Of a stretch of DNA of 55,953 bases, positions 1 through 7,342 are shown piece after piece. This stretch comes from a bacterium (GTDB lineage: Bacteria > Patescibacteriota > Patescibacteriia > Patescibacteriales > XYC2-FULL-47-12), in NCBI GenBank assembly GCA_030698385.1, contig JAUYLZ010000014.1:1-55953 (forward strand), read 5' to 3'. Position numbers and translations under genes: made by a program. The notes below the pieces were generated by a model. The model searched no databases. It was not told where the DNA came from and worked only from the letters and a program-made list of their open reading frames with translations. The first letter of the stretch is position 1, and each line of letters begins with the position of its first letter.

Positions 1-105
1 AGCGGACTACCCAACTTCGTATAAAACTACGCTGGGCAAGTCTGGTAGTCGTAGCCGCAAAACCTCGCTCATGCCAAGGGCTTGTGGCTATGACCACCAA
101 CTATA
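1..105. other. Structured non-coding segment, identity unknown
   Basis: Two consecutive inverted repeats can fold. GACTACC (5-11) pairs with GGTAGTC (44-50), and TAGCCGCAA (52-60) pairs with TTGTGGCTA (82-90, one G-U pair). This looks like part of a structured RNA or a strong cis element that continues beyond the window edge. A frame also stays open from base 2 to a stop at about 175, giving about 57 residues that match nothing I recognise. I tested it by eye against 5S rRNA, tmRNA, SRP RNA and RNase P and could not assign it. Confidence 0.3.
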
Positions 106-166
106 TAGAGAATGTAAAGAACAAAAACATCCTAGCATACTGAATGAATTTTGTCAATCTCACGAC

Positions 167-195
167 TTGCTTTAGCTCTACAAACTGTGTATAAT
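167..195 (+). promoter_or_regulatory. Sigma-70 type promoter
   Basis: TTGCTT (167-172), a 17-base spacer, then TATAAT (190-195). The predicted start is near 202, ahead of a short hairpin region that ends in a terminator at 264-286. Confidence 0.5.
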
Positions 196-201
196 AAAAA
201 T

Positions 202-286
202 ACCACCATCTTATAAAAACTGCGGCTGTTTCTCTGGCAACAGTAGATTAACTAAATTTTAAAGTTGCCTCAGGCGGCTTTTTTTT
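202..286 (+). ncRNA. Candidate small RNA, about 85 nt
   Basis: The segment lies between a good promoter (167-195) and an intrinsic terminator (264-286) and has no usable reading frame. It contains a CTGTT...AACAG hairpin around 226-245. Another complete promoter follows at 297-325, so this transcript would be separate from the Hsp20 mRNA. It could instead be an attenuator leader whose read-through reaches the Hsp20 gene. Confidence 0.35.
264..286 (+). terminator. Intrinsic terminator
   Basis: GTTGCC and GGCGGC form a 6-bp stem (two G-U pairs) with a TCA loop, followed by eight T. Confidence 0.6.
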
Positions 287-296
287 ATTTTCTCTC

Positions 297-325
297 TTGC
301 TCATATTTTTAAAAACTTGTATAAT
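297..325 (+). promoter_or_regulatory. Promoter of the Hsp20 operon
   Basis: TTGCTC (297-302), a 17-base spacer, then TATAAT (320-325). This leaves a leader of about 48 nt before the Hsp20 start codon. No CIRCE-like palindrome is visible here. Confidence 0.5.
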
Positions 326-379
326 ATTACTAGCTACTCAATATTTAATTCGCCATTGCGGATTTAGAATACAAAAAGT

Positions 380-838
380 ATGAATCTATTTAAAAAACTA
401 AGCGGACTTAACTCAGCTGAAGTCAGCGTTGAAGATAAGTCTGATGAAAACAGCCAACAAAACATTCCCGAATCAACAAAAACAGAAAACTGGCTGGAGG
501 ATGATTATGAAGAAGGACAGCTCTCAATTGATGTTTATCAGACGGAAAAAGCTATTATTATAAAGTCAACTATTGCCGGCGTAAAACCGGATGATATTGA
601 TATATCCATCAATAGCGATATGCTTACTATTCGCGGCAAGCGTGAAACGTCCGAAGAAATTTCCGAAGATGACTACTTTTATCAAGAGTGCTATTGGGGC
701 AGTTTTTCACGATCAATAATACTTCCCTGTGATGTCAGAGCTGACAAAATCGACGCGACTATAGAAAATGGAATTCTTACCATCACCCTGCCAAAAACAA
801 AATCGGAAAAAAAAATTACCGTAAAAATTAAAGATTAA
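380..838 (+). CDS. Hsp20 / alpha-crystallin family small heat-shock protein
   Basis: ATP-independent holdase chaperone that binds unfolding proteins in the cytoplasm. An acidic, low-complexity N-terminal arm (residues 1-45) precedes an alpha-crystallin domain (about 48-150). The conserved NGILTITLP strand is at 130-138, where the family has its G-x-L motif, and the short C-terminal tail is Lys-rich. The 152-residue length is normal. The classical I-x-I tail motif is weak (KITVKI). It heads a co-directional set with the DUF3006-like and VanW genes, one and ten bases apart respectively. No Shine-Dalgarno is visible. Confidence 0.93.
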   Translation: MNLFKKLSGLNSAEVSVEDKSDENSQQNIPESTKTENWLEDDYEEGQLSIDVYQTEKAIIIKSTIAGVKPDDIDISINSDMLTIRGKRETSEEISEDDYFYQECYWGSFSRSIILPCDVRADKIDATIENGILTITLPKTKSEKKITVKIKD

Positions 839-839
839 A

Positions 840-1079
840 ATGAAGATAATACAAGCAACAATAGATCGAATCGAAAAAAATACGAGCGGAAATGAAGAAG
901 ATAACCTTGCGGTATTAATTTACAAAAACAAAACCATAACCATCCCGCTGATAATTCTGCCCGAAAACGTGAAAGAGGGCGATGTTATCAAAATTATTTG
1001 CCAAATTTCCGATGATGAGACTGATATGAAAAAAGAGCTTGCCAAACACACCTTGAATGAAATTTTATCCGATGGCTAA
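840..1079 (+). CDS. DUF3006-like small beta-domain protein
   Basis: This 79-residue protein starts one base after the Hsp20 stop, so the two genes are probably translationally coupled. The order is: an N-terminal strand ending in a D-R-I-E segment, a strand rich in hydrophobics (LAVLIYKNKTITIP), a P-E-N-V-K-E-G-D-V turn and a charged C-terminal helix. This order matches DUF3006-type domains, which are compact OB-like beta proteins of unknown role often found beside secreted or surface proteins. The family assignment is from memory and the function is unknown. Confidence 0.6.
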   Translation: MKIIQATIDRIEKNTSGNEEDNLAVLIYKNKTITIPLIILPENVKEGDVIKIICQISDDETDMKKELAKHTLNEILSDG

Positions 1080-1088
1080 AAGTCGCTT

Positions 1089-3032
1089 GTGTTTTTACAA
1101 AAAAAGAACCAATCTAACACTACCAGCAAACTCGAGACATCAAATAAACCTTTGGACAAAATGTCTCATTTTTTTATTGCTGAGGAAAAACTGCCCGCAA
1201 AAAAAAGAAGTTGGCTAGCTTCTGGCTTGGTCATCTTTTTTATTTTTTTGATATTGATAACGGCCGCTGTCGGTTATTATGAAAACGCTTACGCGCAAAA
1301 ATTTTTCCTTGGCACAGTTATTGCCAACACCAATATTTCCGGCCTGACCGCGTCTCAGGCAAAATTTCTGCTAGCCGCAAAAAGTGAAAAGCTGATGAAT
1401 AATGGCTTGCCGATTATTTATAATGAAAAAATTATCAATATAACCGCCGTGCCGCTGACCACATCGCCAGATGTCGCTTTTGATCTTTTTTCAATTCAAA
1501 CAGACAAGGCGGTCGAAAATGCCTTTGCCATTGGCCGGTCCGGAAACTGGTTAAAAAAAATTCAAGACCAATTTACGTTATTCATTTTTTCGCCAAAGCA
1601 ATATGCTAGCTATCAAATCAATGAGGATAAAATTACTCAAATCCTAAAAGAAACTTTTGGCGAATTTGAAAACGAAGCAAAGAACGCGGTGATTGTATAT
1701 AAAAATGGCAAACTTGATATTGACCATGAAGAACACGGACGCATTTTTGATTATCAATTAATCAATGAAGAAATTGTCAAAAGATTGCAAAATCTGGATT
1801 CAAGACCGATCACTATCAGCCTAAAAACACATTACCCGACAATTCTGCAGGATCAATTGAAATTAATAATTAATGACGCTCAAAAAACGCTCGCGCTTGC
1901 GCCGATTAGTTTATCTGTCGCTGAAGGTGTCAATGCAAAAAAAAGCGAGTGGATAATTACCCAAGATGACTTAATTCCCTTAATCACTTCAAAATTTGAC
2001 AAAGAAAAAAAACAAGCGGTAATTGGTTTGAATATTGAAGCAACGGCTCAATTTCTGGATGAAAATATTAGTCCGGATGTAAATATCGCGCCGATTGACG
2101 CTAAATTCACGATTGCGGGCGATAAAGTATCTGAGTTTAAATCTTCAATACCCGGCCAGGCAGTTGACTCAATTATCAGCGCCCAAAAAATAGAAAATGC
2201 GATTATTTCCAAATTAAAATCATCCGATGCGGCTGAAACAAAAATTGAACTCATCGTGGCCACGGTCGAAAGCGCTATAAAAAATAACAACGTCAACGAC
2301 TTAGGCATAACTGAATTGTTGGGCACAGGCCACTCCAGTTTTGCCGGTTCGCCCCGCAATCGCCGCCATAATATAGCTGTCGGCGCCGACTCCGTGAATG
2401 GCGCGCTAATTGCTCCGGGCGAGGAATTTTCATTGCTCAAAACGCTTGGAAAAATTGATGCGGCTACCGGCTACCTGCCGGAACTGGTCATCAAAGGCAA
2501 TGAAACCGTACCGGAATACGGCGGCGGCCTCTGCCAAATCGGCACGACTGTTTTTCGCGGCACGCTAGCAACCGGTTTGCCGGTTACCGCTAGACGCAAT
2601 CACTCTTACCGCGTCAGCTACTATGAACCGGCCGGAACTGACGCGACTATTTATGATCCGGCGCCTGACTATAAATTTTTAAATGACACGCCAAGCTATA
2701 TTTTAATTCAAAGCCGGATTGAAGGCGATGATTTATATTTTGACTTTTGGGGAACTTATGACGGACGCATTGCCGAGCAGACCAAACCAGTGATTTTTAA
2801 TATTACTTACCCGCCGGCAACAAAATTAATTGAAACTGATACCTTGCCACCCGGAGAAAAAAAATGCACTGAGAGAGCGCATAATGGCGCTGACGCCAGT
2901 TTTGATTACAAAGTAACTTACTCTGACGGCGCGTTAAAAGAAGAAAACTTTTTTTCCCGTTACCGCCCTTGGCAAGAGGTTTGCTTAATTGGCGCAGAAA
3001 AAACCGCCTCCTCTACTCCGGCAAGCGAATGA
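1089..3032 (+). CDS. VanW family membrane-anchored protein with PG-binding domains
   Basis: Probable cell-surface protein acting on or anchored to the wall. There is a cytoplasmic N-terminus, one transmembrane segment (about 42-64), then repeated YoaR/PG_binding_4-type regions (about 70-410). A VanW domain (about 424-560) contains GGGLCQIGTT near 478 and NHSYRVSYY soon after. VanW-type proteins are linked to glycopeptide resistance loci but have no proven activity. The first start is GTG at 1089; an ATG at 1161 would remove 24 residues and still keep the membrane segment, so it is a real alternative. The gene ends in TGA, which shows that UGA is a stop in this organism. Confidence 0.9.
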   Translation: MFLQKKNQSNTTSKLETSNKPLDKMSHFFIAEEKLPAKKRSWLASGLVIFFIFLILITAAVGYYENAYAQKFFLGTVIANTNISGLTASQAKFLLAAKSEKLMNNGLPIIYNEKIINITAVPLTTSPDVAFDLFSIQTDKAVENAFAIGRSGNWLKKIQDQFTLFIFSPKQYASYQINEDKITQILKETFGEFENEAKNAVIVYKNGKLDIDHEEHGRIFDYQLINEEIVKRLQNLDSRPITISLKTHYPTILQDQLKLIINDAQKTLALAPISLSVAEGVNAKKSEWIITQDDLIPLITSKFDKEKKQAVIGLNIEATAQFLDENISPDVNIAPIDAKFTIAGDKVSEFKSSIPGQAVDSIISAQKIENAIISKLKSSDAAETKIELIVATVESAIKNNNVNDLGITELLGTGHSSFAGSPRNRRHNIAVGADSVNGALIAPGEEFSLLKTLGKIDAATGYLPELVIKGNETVPEYGGGLCQIGTTVFRGTLATGLPVTARRNHSYRVSYYEPAGTDATIYDPAPDYKFLNDTPSYILIQSRIEGDDLYFDFWGTYDGRIAEQTKPVIFNITYPPATKLIETDTLPPGEKKCTERAHNGADASFDYKVTYSDGALKEENFFSRYRPWQEVCLIGAEKTASSTPASE

Positions 3033-3087
3033 GCTACTCCAATCCAATAAGCAGACAAAGTTTTAACAGATAATTAATTTTAAAAAT

Positions 3088-3366
3088 ATGGAAATAAAAA
3101 ACTTGCTCGCCCAAGCGCGCCAAACCTGGGGAAATGAAAAACTTAATTTATCTCAAATAATAGTTTTGTTGGGTAAAATATTTGGCGACATCTGCCGCTG
3201 GGAACGCAATGCTACTAAAGATCAAAGTACCCACACAGATGATGAATTAAAAAAAGAGTTGGGCAATATGATTTATTCAACTATTCGTTTTTGTGATGAT
3301 CTTGGCTATAACCCCGAAGAATGCGTTAATCTAGCGATTAAGAATCAAGATAAATTTGAGAAATAA
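3088..3366 (+). CDS. MazG-like / NTP pyrophosphohydrolase-like small protein
   Basis: This all-helical protein has 92 residues. The segment ELKKELGNMIYSTIRFCDDL followed by G-Y-N-P-E-E resembles the second half of MazG-type NTP pyrophosphohydrolases, where a conserved E-L-G-D precedes a helix and a G-x-D-P-E-E turn. Here the expected Asp after ELG is Asn, and the upstream metal-binding E-x-x-E/E-x-x-D pair is not obvious. It may be a degenerate or non-catalytic member. The gene is followed directly by repeats. Confidence 0.5.
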   Translation: MEIKNLLAQARQTWGNEKLNLSQIIVLLGKIFGDICRWERNATKDQSTHTDDELKKELGNMIYSTIRFCDDLGYNPEECVNLAIKNQDKFEK

Positions 3367-3574
3367 AAAAACTGACTTGGGCGGCTTGCCTCGCCACAGC
3401 TTCAGCAAGGCGGGGCAGGCAGAAAATTTATCCATTTTTTTTACCAATAAAAAAACTGACTTGGGCGGGCAGGCAGAAAATTTGTTCTTTGAAAACTTCT
3501 AGTCGTAACCAGAAGTATCGAAGAATAAATCCCCATGCTTGTCGTGCCTGACCCGCCTAAGCCAGTTTTTTGTT
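3362..3574. repeat. Composite repeat: two direct copies plus an inverted arm
   Basis: Copy 1 (3362-3429) and copy 2 (3446-3482) begin with the same A-rich AAAAAACTGACTTGGGCGG and end with GGCAGGCAGAAAATTT. Copy 1 carries an extra stretch of about 29 bases in the middle that has its own CTTGC...GCAAG ends. A near inverse of the same sequence lies at 3545-3574, so copy 2 and this arm can form a long hairpin with ACTTCT...AGAAGT inside its loop. It may also act as the terminator for the upstream + strand genes. Confidence 0.6.
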
Positions 3575-3615
3575 ATTTTTATATTGATTATACATATTAT
3601 CATACCAAAATTTTT

Positions 3616-3643
3616 TTGTCAACCCCTTCTTGCTAACTATAGC
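3616..3643 (+). promoter_or_regulatory. Possible promoter of a very short transcript
   Basis: TTGTCA (3616-3621), then TATAGC (3638-3643) after 16 bases. It is weak in the -10 box but well placed ahead of a ribosome-binding-like site, a ten-codon frame and a terminator. Confidence 0.25.
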
Positions 3644-3705
3644 CCTAATATCAATTAAAGTAACTAATATTAGCTAATAATCAATATGGAAAGGCGGTAA
3701 TATCC

Positions 3706-3738
3706 ATGCCAGCAAAAAAAGTAATAATCAAAAAATAA
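3706..3738 (+). CDS. Possible ten-residue peptide MPAKKVIIKK
   Basis: An ATG at 3706 opens ten codons ending in TAA. A GGAAAGGCGG purine stretch lies about eight to eighteen bases upstream and a strong terminator starts five bases after the stop. The peptide is very basic. It may be a real micro-peptide, a leader peptide or the remnant of a longer gene. Evidence is positional only. Confidence 0.25.
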   Translation: MPAKKVIIKK

Positions 3739-3742
3739 AAAA

Positions 3743-3773
3743 ACTCCCTCAATCGCGTGAAGGGAGTTTTTTT
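3743..3773. terminator. Bidirectional intrinsic terminator
   Basis: ACTCCCT and AGGGAGT form the stem, with A-rich and T-rich flanks on opposite sides. It serves the - strand EndoQ-like gene and any + strand transcript from 3640 onwards. Confidence 0.75.
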
Positions 3774-3786
3774 GTAATATTTTAAA

Positions 3787-5067
3787 TCAAAATAACGCCG
3801 CCTGTCTATTAATCTTTTTTTCTATTTCGGAAAATATCTTTACCACTCCGTACTGCCCGTCAAAACCCGGCTCTACAATTAAATTCCCATTTCTGACTCT
3901 CTTAATTCCCTCAACAATTTCCGGCAAAGTAAAATTTTCCAGCTCTGGCAATGGTTTGTCAATTAAAATATCCAGCTCGCTGGCGCCGGTTTTTTTTAAT
4001 AATTGCTGATAGGCTATCTGTACGCGCGCGGAGTTACGGCTTTTTACGCCAAACACTTCAGCGATAATTTTATCAAGTTCAACCAGTTTTTTAAAATTCG
4101 GCATGTTTGACGGGCGAAAACCCAGCGGTCGGTCAGCCAGTTCATCAACTCTATATTCAACGCCAATCACGAGTTTTTTCTTGCACACCGGACAAATACC
4201 TTTGTGTTTTTTTGTTTCCTCGGGTTCAAAACGAACTCCGCAAACATGATGGCCGTCGAGATGATACATCCCCTCTTCGGGATAAAACTCAATCGTGTAT
4301 AAAATTTTACTCGTATCGCGTTCTTTGATAATGCGGTAAATTTCATCATAACTGACTTCAGCCAGATCATAAACATTGGCTTCGCGGGCAATATTTGGCA
4401 AACTATGCGCGTCTGAAGAAGAAGTCAAGGTTAAGTTATCCAACGCTGATAAACGCCAATTCATCTCCGGATCACTGGATAACCCCGTTTCGTAAGCGTA
4501 AATATTTTTGGTAAATTCACCGAAACATTCTTCCAGACTGTCAAAACCGGATTTTGAACCGAAGACCGCGAACCACGGCGTCCAAATGTGCGCCGGAATA
4601 ACCATAAACTTTTCATCAATATTAAACAAAATTTTACACAACTCTATCGCCGACATGCCCAAAATCGGCCGGCCGTCGGAACGAATGTTAAAGCCGCGGT
4701 CTTCAAGGTACTTATTAAATTTTTCCACCGCTTTAACGTTTGGCGCCAGTACCACTAAATGAAGTCTGCGAGCGTGTCCCTCGCCTTGTTTGTAAATCAG
4801 AGCTAATTCGGTTGATAAAATAAACTTAACTTTTGCCGCTTGCCCCATCAAACGACTGGGGTCGGAATTTTTTAATTTATATAACCCCCGCTCTTCTATA
4901 AGTTTATTTTTAATGTCATCAAACCAGGCCGGAAAGGTAAAATCGCCGGTGGCGATAATATCAACACCTTTCACGCGGCAAGCTTTGTCTAAATTTGGGA
5001 GCGTCAGCTCTTTGGAACAGGCGCGGGAGTGCTTGGAATGAATATGTAAATCTAGGACTTGTTTCAT
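3787..5067 (-). CDS. Endonuclease Q-like PHP-domain nuclease
   Basis: It belongs to the PHP phosphoesterase group that includes archaeal EndoQ, which nicks DNA 5' of deaminated bases such as uracil and hypoxanthine. Metal-binding signatures include H-I-H-S-K-H-S (residues 8-14), ATGDFTFPAW, a P-A-H-I-W-T-P-W-F block and S-S-S-D-A-H near 220. A zinc-finger module with C-x-x-C (about 289-292) follows an earlier Cys/His pair, as in EndoQ. The 426-residue length matches the family. The start codon lies just inside a 36-bp palindrome region and has no Shine-Dalgarno. Substrate specificity is inferred from the family. Confidence 0.85.
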   Translation of the reverse strand: MKQVLDLHIHSKHSRACSKELTLPNLDKACRVKGVDIIATGDFTFPAWFDDIKNKLIEERGLYKLKNSDPSRLMGQAAKVKFILSTELALIYKQGEGHARRLHLVVLAPNVKAVEKFNKYLEDRGFNIRSDGRPILGMSAIELCKILFNIDEKFMVIPAHIWTPWFAVFGSKSGFDSLEECFGEFTKNIYAYETGLSSDPEMNWRLSALDNLTLTSSSDAHSLPNIAREANVYDLAEVSYDEIYRIIKERDTSKILYTIEFYPEEGMYHLDGHHVCGVRFEPEETKKHKGICPVCKKKLVIGVEYRVDELADRPLGFRPSNMPNFKKLVELDKIIAEVFGVKSRNSARVQIAYQQLLKKTGASELDILIDKPLPELENFTLPEIVEGIKRVRNGNLIVEPGFDGQYGVVKIFSEIEKKINRQAALF

Positions 5068-5076
5068 GGTCGTTTA

Positions 5077-5112
5077 TGTCATTCCTTCCGCCAGCTGGCG
5101 GAAGGAATGACA
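5077..5112. repeat. Perfect 36-bp palindrome
   Basis: The ends are TGTCATTCC and GGAATGACA and the centre is CCGCCAGCTGGCGG. The same ends occur in the inverted repeat at 49944-49994, and the same centre recurs at 46697-46712. This suggests a dispersed REP/MITE-like family. It lies in the leader of the EndoQ-like gene. Confidence 0.75.
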
Positions 5113-5170
5113 GTTTTTAGCAAAAAGTAAGTATATTCAGCGTAACAAATGTTTGGGTAAAAAGCAAAAA

Positions 5171-5193
5171 CGGCAGTTCGCAATAAACTGCCG
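5171..5193 (-). terminator. Intrinsic terminator of the 5203-5986 cassette
   Basis: CGGCAGTT pairs with AACTGCCG around a short loop, and on the - strand the stem is followed by a T run. Its stem is nearly the same as that of the terminator at 7234-7254. Confidence 0.75.
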
Positions 5194-5202
5194 TTATAAA
5201 CA

Positions 5203-5556
5203 TTAAAAATGACATTTCACAAAATCAACTAACTCCTGCGTTGAAGGATTGCCAAGATAATGTAACACTTGTTGATCAAAAAATTTATGGTCCGCACAAT
5301 CCTGCGGTAAATCACCATAGGCGACAATAGTTAATTTTCTGTCAACGAATAGCTGAAAAAATTCTTGGCACTTATCGGCCGCGTAGCCGCCGAAAGCGCA
5401 AATGAACAACGCCAGTTCGCTATTTTCTTGCAACGCTTGCAAAGCGTCATAATGACTGCTGACAATCACGGTCTCATCCGCAAAAACAGCCAACTGCCGG
5501 GAAACCAAATTACACAACTGTTCATCAGTAATTAAAACCAGAATTTTTTTATTCAT
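5203..5556 (-). CDS. Degenerate response-regulator receiver-like protein
   Basis: This 117-residue protein starts at 5556, where AAGGAG lies at good spacing upstream; the longer frame to 5679 overlaps the previous gene. The secondary-structure order fits a CheY fold: KKILVLITDE first strand, ETVIVSSHYDALQAL, LALFICAFGG third strand, LTIVAYGDLP fourth strand and a YLGNPSTQELVDFV end that mimics the usual Y-L-x-K-P-x-x-x-x-E-L. The phosphoacceptor Asp is missing from the third strand and the conserved Lys is Asn. If the fold is right, it is a pseudo-receiver. It is the second gene of a two-gene cassette. Confidence 0.5.
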   Translation of the reverse strand: MNKKILVLITDEQLCNLVSRQLAVFADETVIVSSHYDALQALQENSELALFICAFGGYAADKCQEFFQLFVDRKLTIVAYGDLPQDCADHKFFDQQVLHYLGNPSTQELVDFVKCHF

Positions 5557-5575
5557 TTTCTTTCTCCTTTTTAAC

Positions 5576-5986
5576 TTAGTCATTTTTGAGATTAATTTTC
5601 TTATTATATTCCAATATCTCGCCCAAAGCCTGGTGTAAATCGCACAATTCTTTAAAACCAAATTCCAAACACAGGTCACCAGAAAAATAATCTGCCGCTA
5701 AAAAATCCAAATTTTCCGGTAACGGCGAACTGACCTCCACGTCCCCCTGTCCTGATACATTCTGTATTATACCGTCTTTATTGCCCGGCAGAAAAACCAA
5801 TCTACAACCAGGGTACCCATTATATCCCTCTATACTCGGCGCCGACACAATCACTTGCACCTCGCCGTAGTTGGCTTGCGACACCAGCTTCATATAATTA
5901 AACCACTCCTGCGAAGGCCCTATTGGCACAACGCATCCCCCGCTACCGGCTCGATACAAACTGATTATTGTTATTAATTTTTTCAT
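5576..5986 (-). CDS. Uncharacterised 136-residue protein
   Basis: I do not recognise this protein. The start at 5986 is chosen because an AAAGGAG site sits just before it; a longer frame reaches 6028 without such a site. The sequence mixes strands and turns, has three or four Cys, and contains an acidic segment (LPENLDFLAADYFSGDLCLE) but no membrane segment. The N-terminal MKKLITIISLYRAGSGG is only mildly hydrophobic. It lies 19 bases upstream of the receiver-like gene and is driven by the strong promoter at 6054-6082. Confidence 0.65.
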   Translation of the reverse strand: MKKLITIISLYRAGSGGCVVPIGPSQEWFNYMKLVSQANYGEVQVIVSAPSIEGYNGYPGCRLVFLPGNKDGIIQNVSGQGDVEVSSPLPENLDFLAADYFSGDLCLEFGFKELCDLHQALGEILEYNKKINLKND

Positions 5987-6053
5987 TGTCTTTCTCCTTT
6001 TTTCGTGAAAATTTATTTTATTTGACAAATTGTTAAAGTGCGAATGATTGTTA

Positions 6054-6082
6054 AGTATATGCTAACTTATTAATTTTGTCAA
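6054..6082 (-). promoter_or_regulatory. Strong sigma-70 type promoter
   Basis: Read on the - strand: TTGACA (6082-6077), 17 bases, TATACT (6059-6054). It is one of the closest matches to consensus in the window and drives the two-gene cassette at 5203-5986. Confidence 0.7.
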
Positions 6083-6135
6083 GCTCACCGGACAAAATAA
6101 AAATATTAAATAAGGCTGATATGTATTTAAAAAAA

Positions 6136-6161
6136 ATGGGAGTTTTCATAAAAACCCCCAT
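6136..6161 (-). terminator. Intrinsic terminator after prs
   Basis: The stem ATGGG-GTTTT / AAAAC-CCCAT (one mismatch) is followed on the - strand by a run of T. Confidence 0.7.
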
Positions 6162-6170
6162 TTATTAAAT

Positions 6171-7145
6171 TTACTTAAAAAGATCGGATACTGATTCGCC
6201 CTGATAACCTCGCCAAATGGCTTCGCCCAAAAGACTGGCAATGGAGAGCACTTTAATTTTACCGCAAGCTTTAGCCGCTTCAGACAATGGAATAGTATCT
6301 GTAAAAAATAACTCTTTTATCTCTTTAGTCGCGCTAATTTTTTGAACGGCGTCACCGGACAAAACTGGATGAGTTAAAAAAGCTCTTATCCCTTTTGCGC
6401 CAGCTGCGGCAAGAGCCATAACCGATTTGCATAAAGTGCCTGAGGTATCAGACATATCATCATATATAATTACCTCACGGCCGCTTACATTATCACGGCC
6501 AATTATATTCATGACTTCAGTCTCATTTTCTTTTGGCCGACGCTTATCAATTATAGCGACTGGAGCGTTATTTAAACGCGTGGCAAAACCGCGCGCCCGA
6601 TCGCCAGCTCCAGAATCTGGCGCGACAACTACTATATCTTCCTTATCAAATCCATTTTGCCTAGCGAATTCAATAAACACTGGCCGTGAATATAAGTTGT
6701 CAAAAGGTCCATTAAAAAATCCTTGAATTTGACTGGAATGCAAATCTAAACTAATAATTCTATGCGCCCCTGATCTTTTTATCATCTGCGCAGCCCAAGC
6801 CGCGCTAATAGGTTCTCGTGAATTCTTTTTACGATCCTGTCTGCCAAAACCATAATACGGAATAACCGCGGTTATGTGCGAGGCTGAGGCGCGCCTACAA
6901 GCGTCAATTAAAAGACATAGTTCAACAAAATTTTGCGCTACTGGCGGACAGGTCGACTGCACAATAAAAACCTCATTGCCGCGGATATTTGAATTAATGA
7001 CAATCTTCGGCTCGCCGTCGCTGAACCTGCCTACTTCGCTGTCTACAACTTCAAAAGAACGCTCTTTTTCTTTCATGCTCGCAACGATTGAATTGAAAAG
7101 AACCGGGTTTGAGTTTCCTGCTAAAAGCATTAAAGTGCCATTCAT
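6171..7145 (-). CDS. prs: Ribose-phosphate pyrophosphokinase (PRPP synthetase)
   Basis: Makes PRPP from ribose 5-phosphate and ATP for nucleotide, His and Trp synthesis. Seen: SDGEPKIVINSNIRG near the N-terminus, the Mg/ATP loop region YYGFGRQDRK, the DLHSSQIQGFF segment, the VVVAPDSGAGDRA segment and the PRPP-binding loop VIIYDDMSDTSGTL. The length of 324 is standard for the class I enzyme. It has a clear Shine-Dalgarno (AAGGAG), its own promoter at 7180-7208 and its own terminator, so it is monocistronic. Confidence 0.95.
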   Translation of the reverse strand: MNGTLMLLAGNSNPVLFNSIVASMKEKERSFEVVDSEVGRFSDGEPKIVINSNIRGNEVFIVQSTCPPVAQNFVELCLLIDACRRASASHITAVIPYYGFGRQDRKKNSREPISAAWAAQMIKRSGAHRIISLDLHSSQIQGFFNGPFDNLYSRPVFIEFARQNGFDKEDIVVVAPDSGAGDRARGFATRLNNAPVAIIDKRRPKENETEVMNIIGRDNVSGREVIIYDDMSDTSGTLCKSVMALAAAGAKGIRAFLTHPVLSGDAVQKISATKEIKELFFTDTIPLSEAAKACGKIKVLSIASLLGEAIWRGYQGESVSDLFK

Positions 7146-7179
7146 TATTTTTCTCCTTGTTTTTTACGATGATATAGTT

Positions 7180-7208
7180 ACTTTAATTGAAAAACAAAAA
7201 ACTTGCAA
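7180..7208 (-). promoter_or_regulatory. Promoter of prs
   Basis: On the - strand TTGCAA (7208-7203), 17 bases, TAAAGT (7185-7180). It lies between the htpX terminator and the prs start. Confidence 0.45.
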
Positions 7209-7233
7209 ATCCAGATTCGTAAATTAAAAAAAC

Positions 7234-7254
7234 GGCAGTTCATGATGAACTGCC
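7234..7254 (-). terminator. Intrinsic terminator after htpX
   Basis: GGCAGTTCAT and ATGAACTGCC form a 10-bp stem around one base, followed by seven T on the - strand. This closes the lemA-htpX unit. Confidence 0.75.
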
Positions 7255-7342
7255 ATTATTAAAGTAAAAACCGGTAAATCAGCAGTTATTTATAAAGTAA
7301 ATCTTACCAACCGAACTTATGCCGTCAGTTTAGACATCTGGC

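Noticed and set aside
1..105. Possible 5S rRNA or tmRNA fragment
   Set aside because: The - strand has a GGTGGTCATAGC start reminiscent of 5S rRNA, but the conserved CCGAAC loop is missing. The tmRNA-like words on the + strand are in the wrong order and there is no resume-codon tag frame or tRNA-like end.
2048..2440. 130-residue reading frame on the - strand inside the VanW gene
   Set aside because: It lies fully within a well-supported + strand gene, and the product has no recognisable features.
3000..3032. Alternative genetic code (UGA as Gly)
   Set aside because: The VanW gene ends in TGA at a sensible place, and recognised genes need no UGA read-through.
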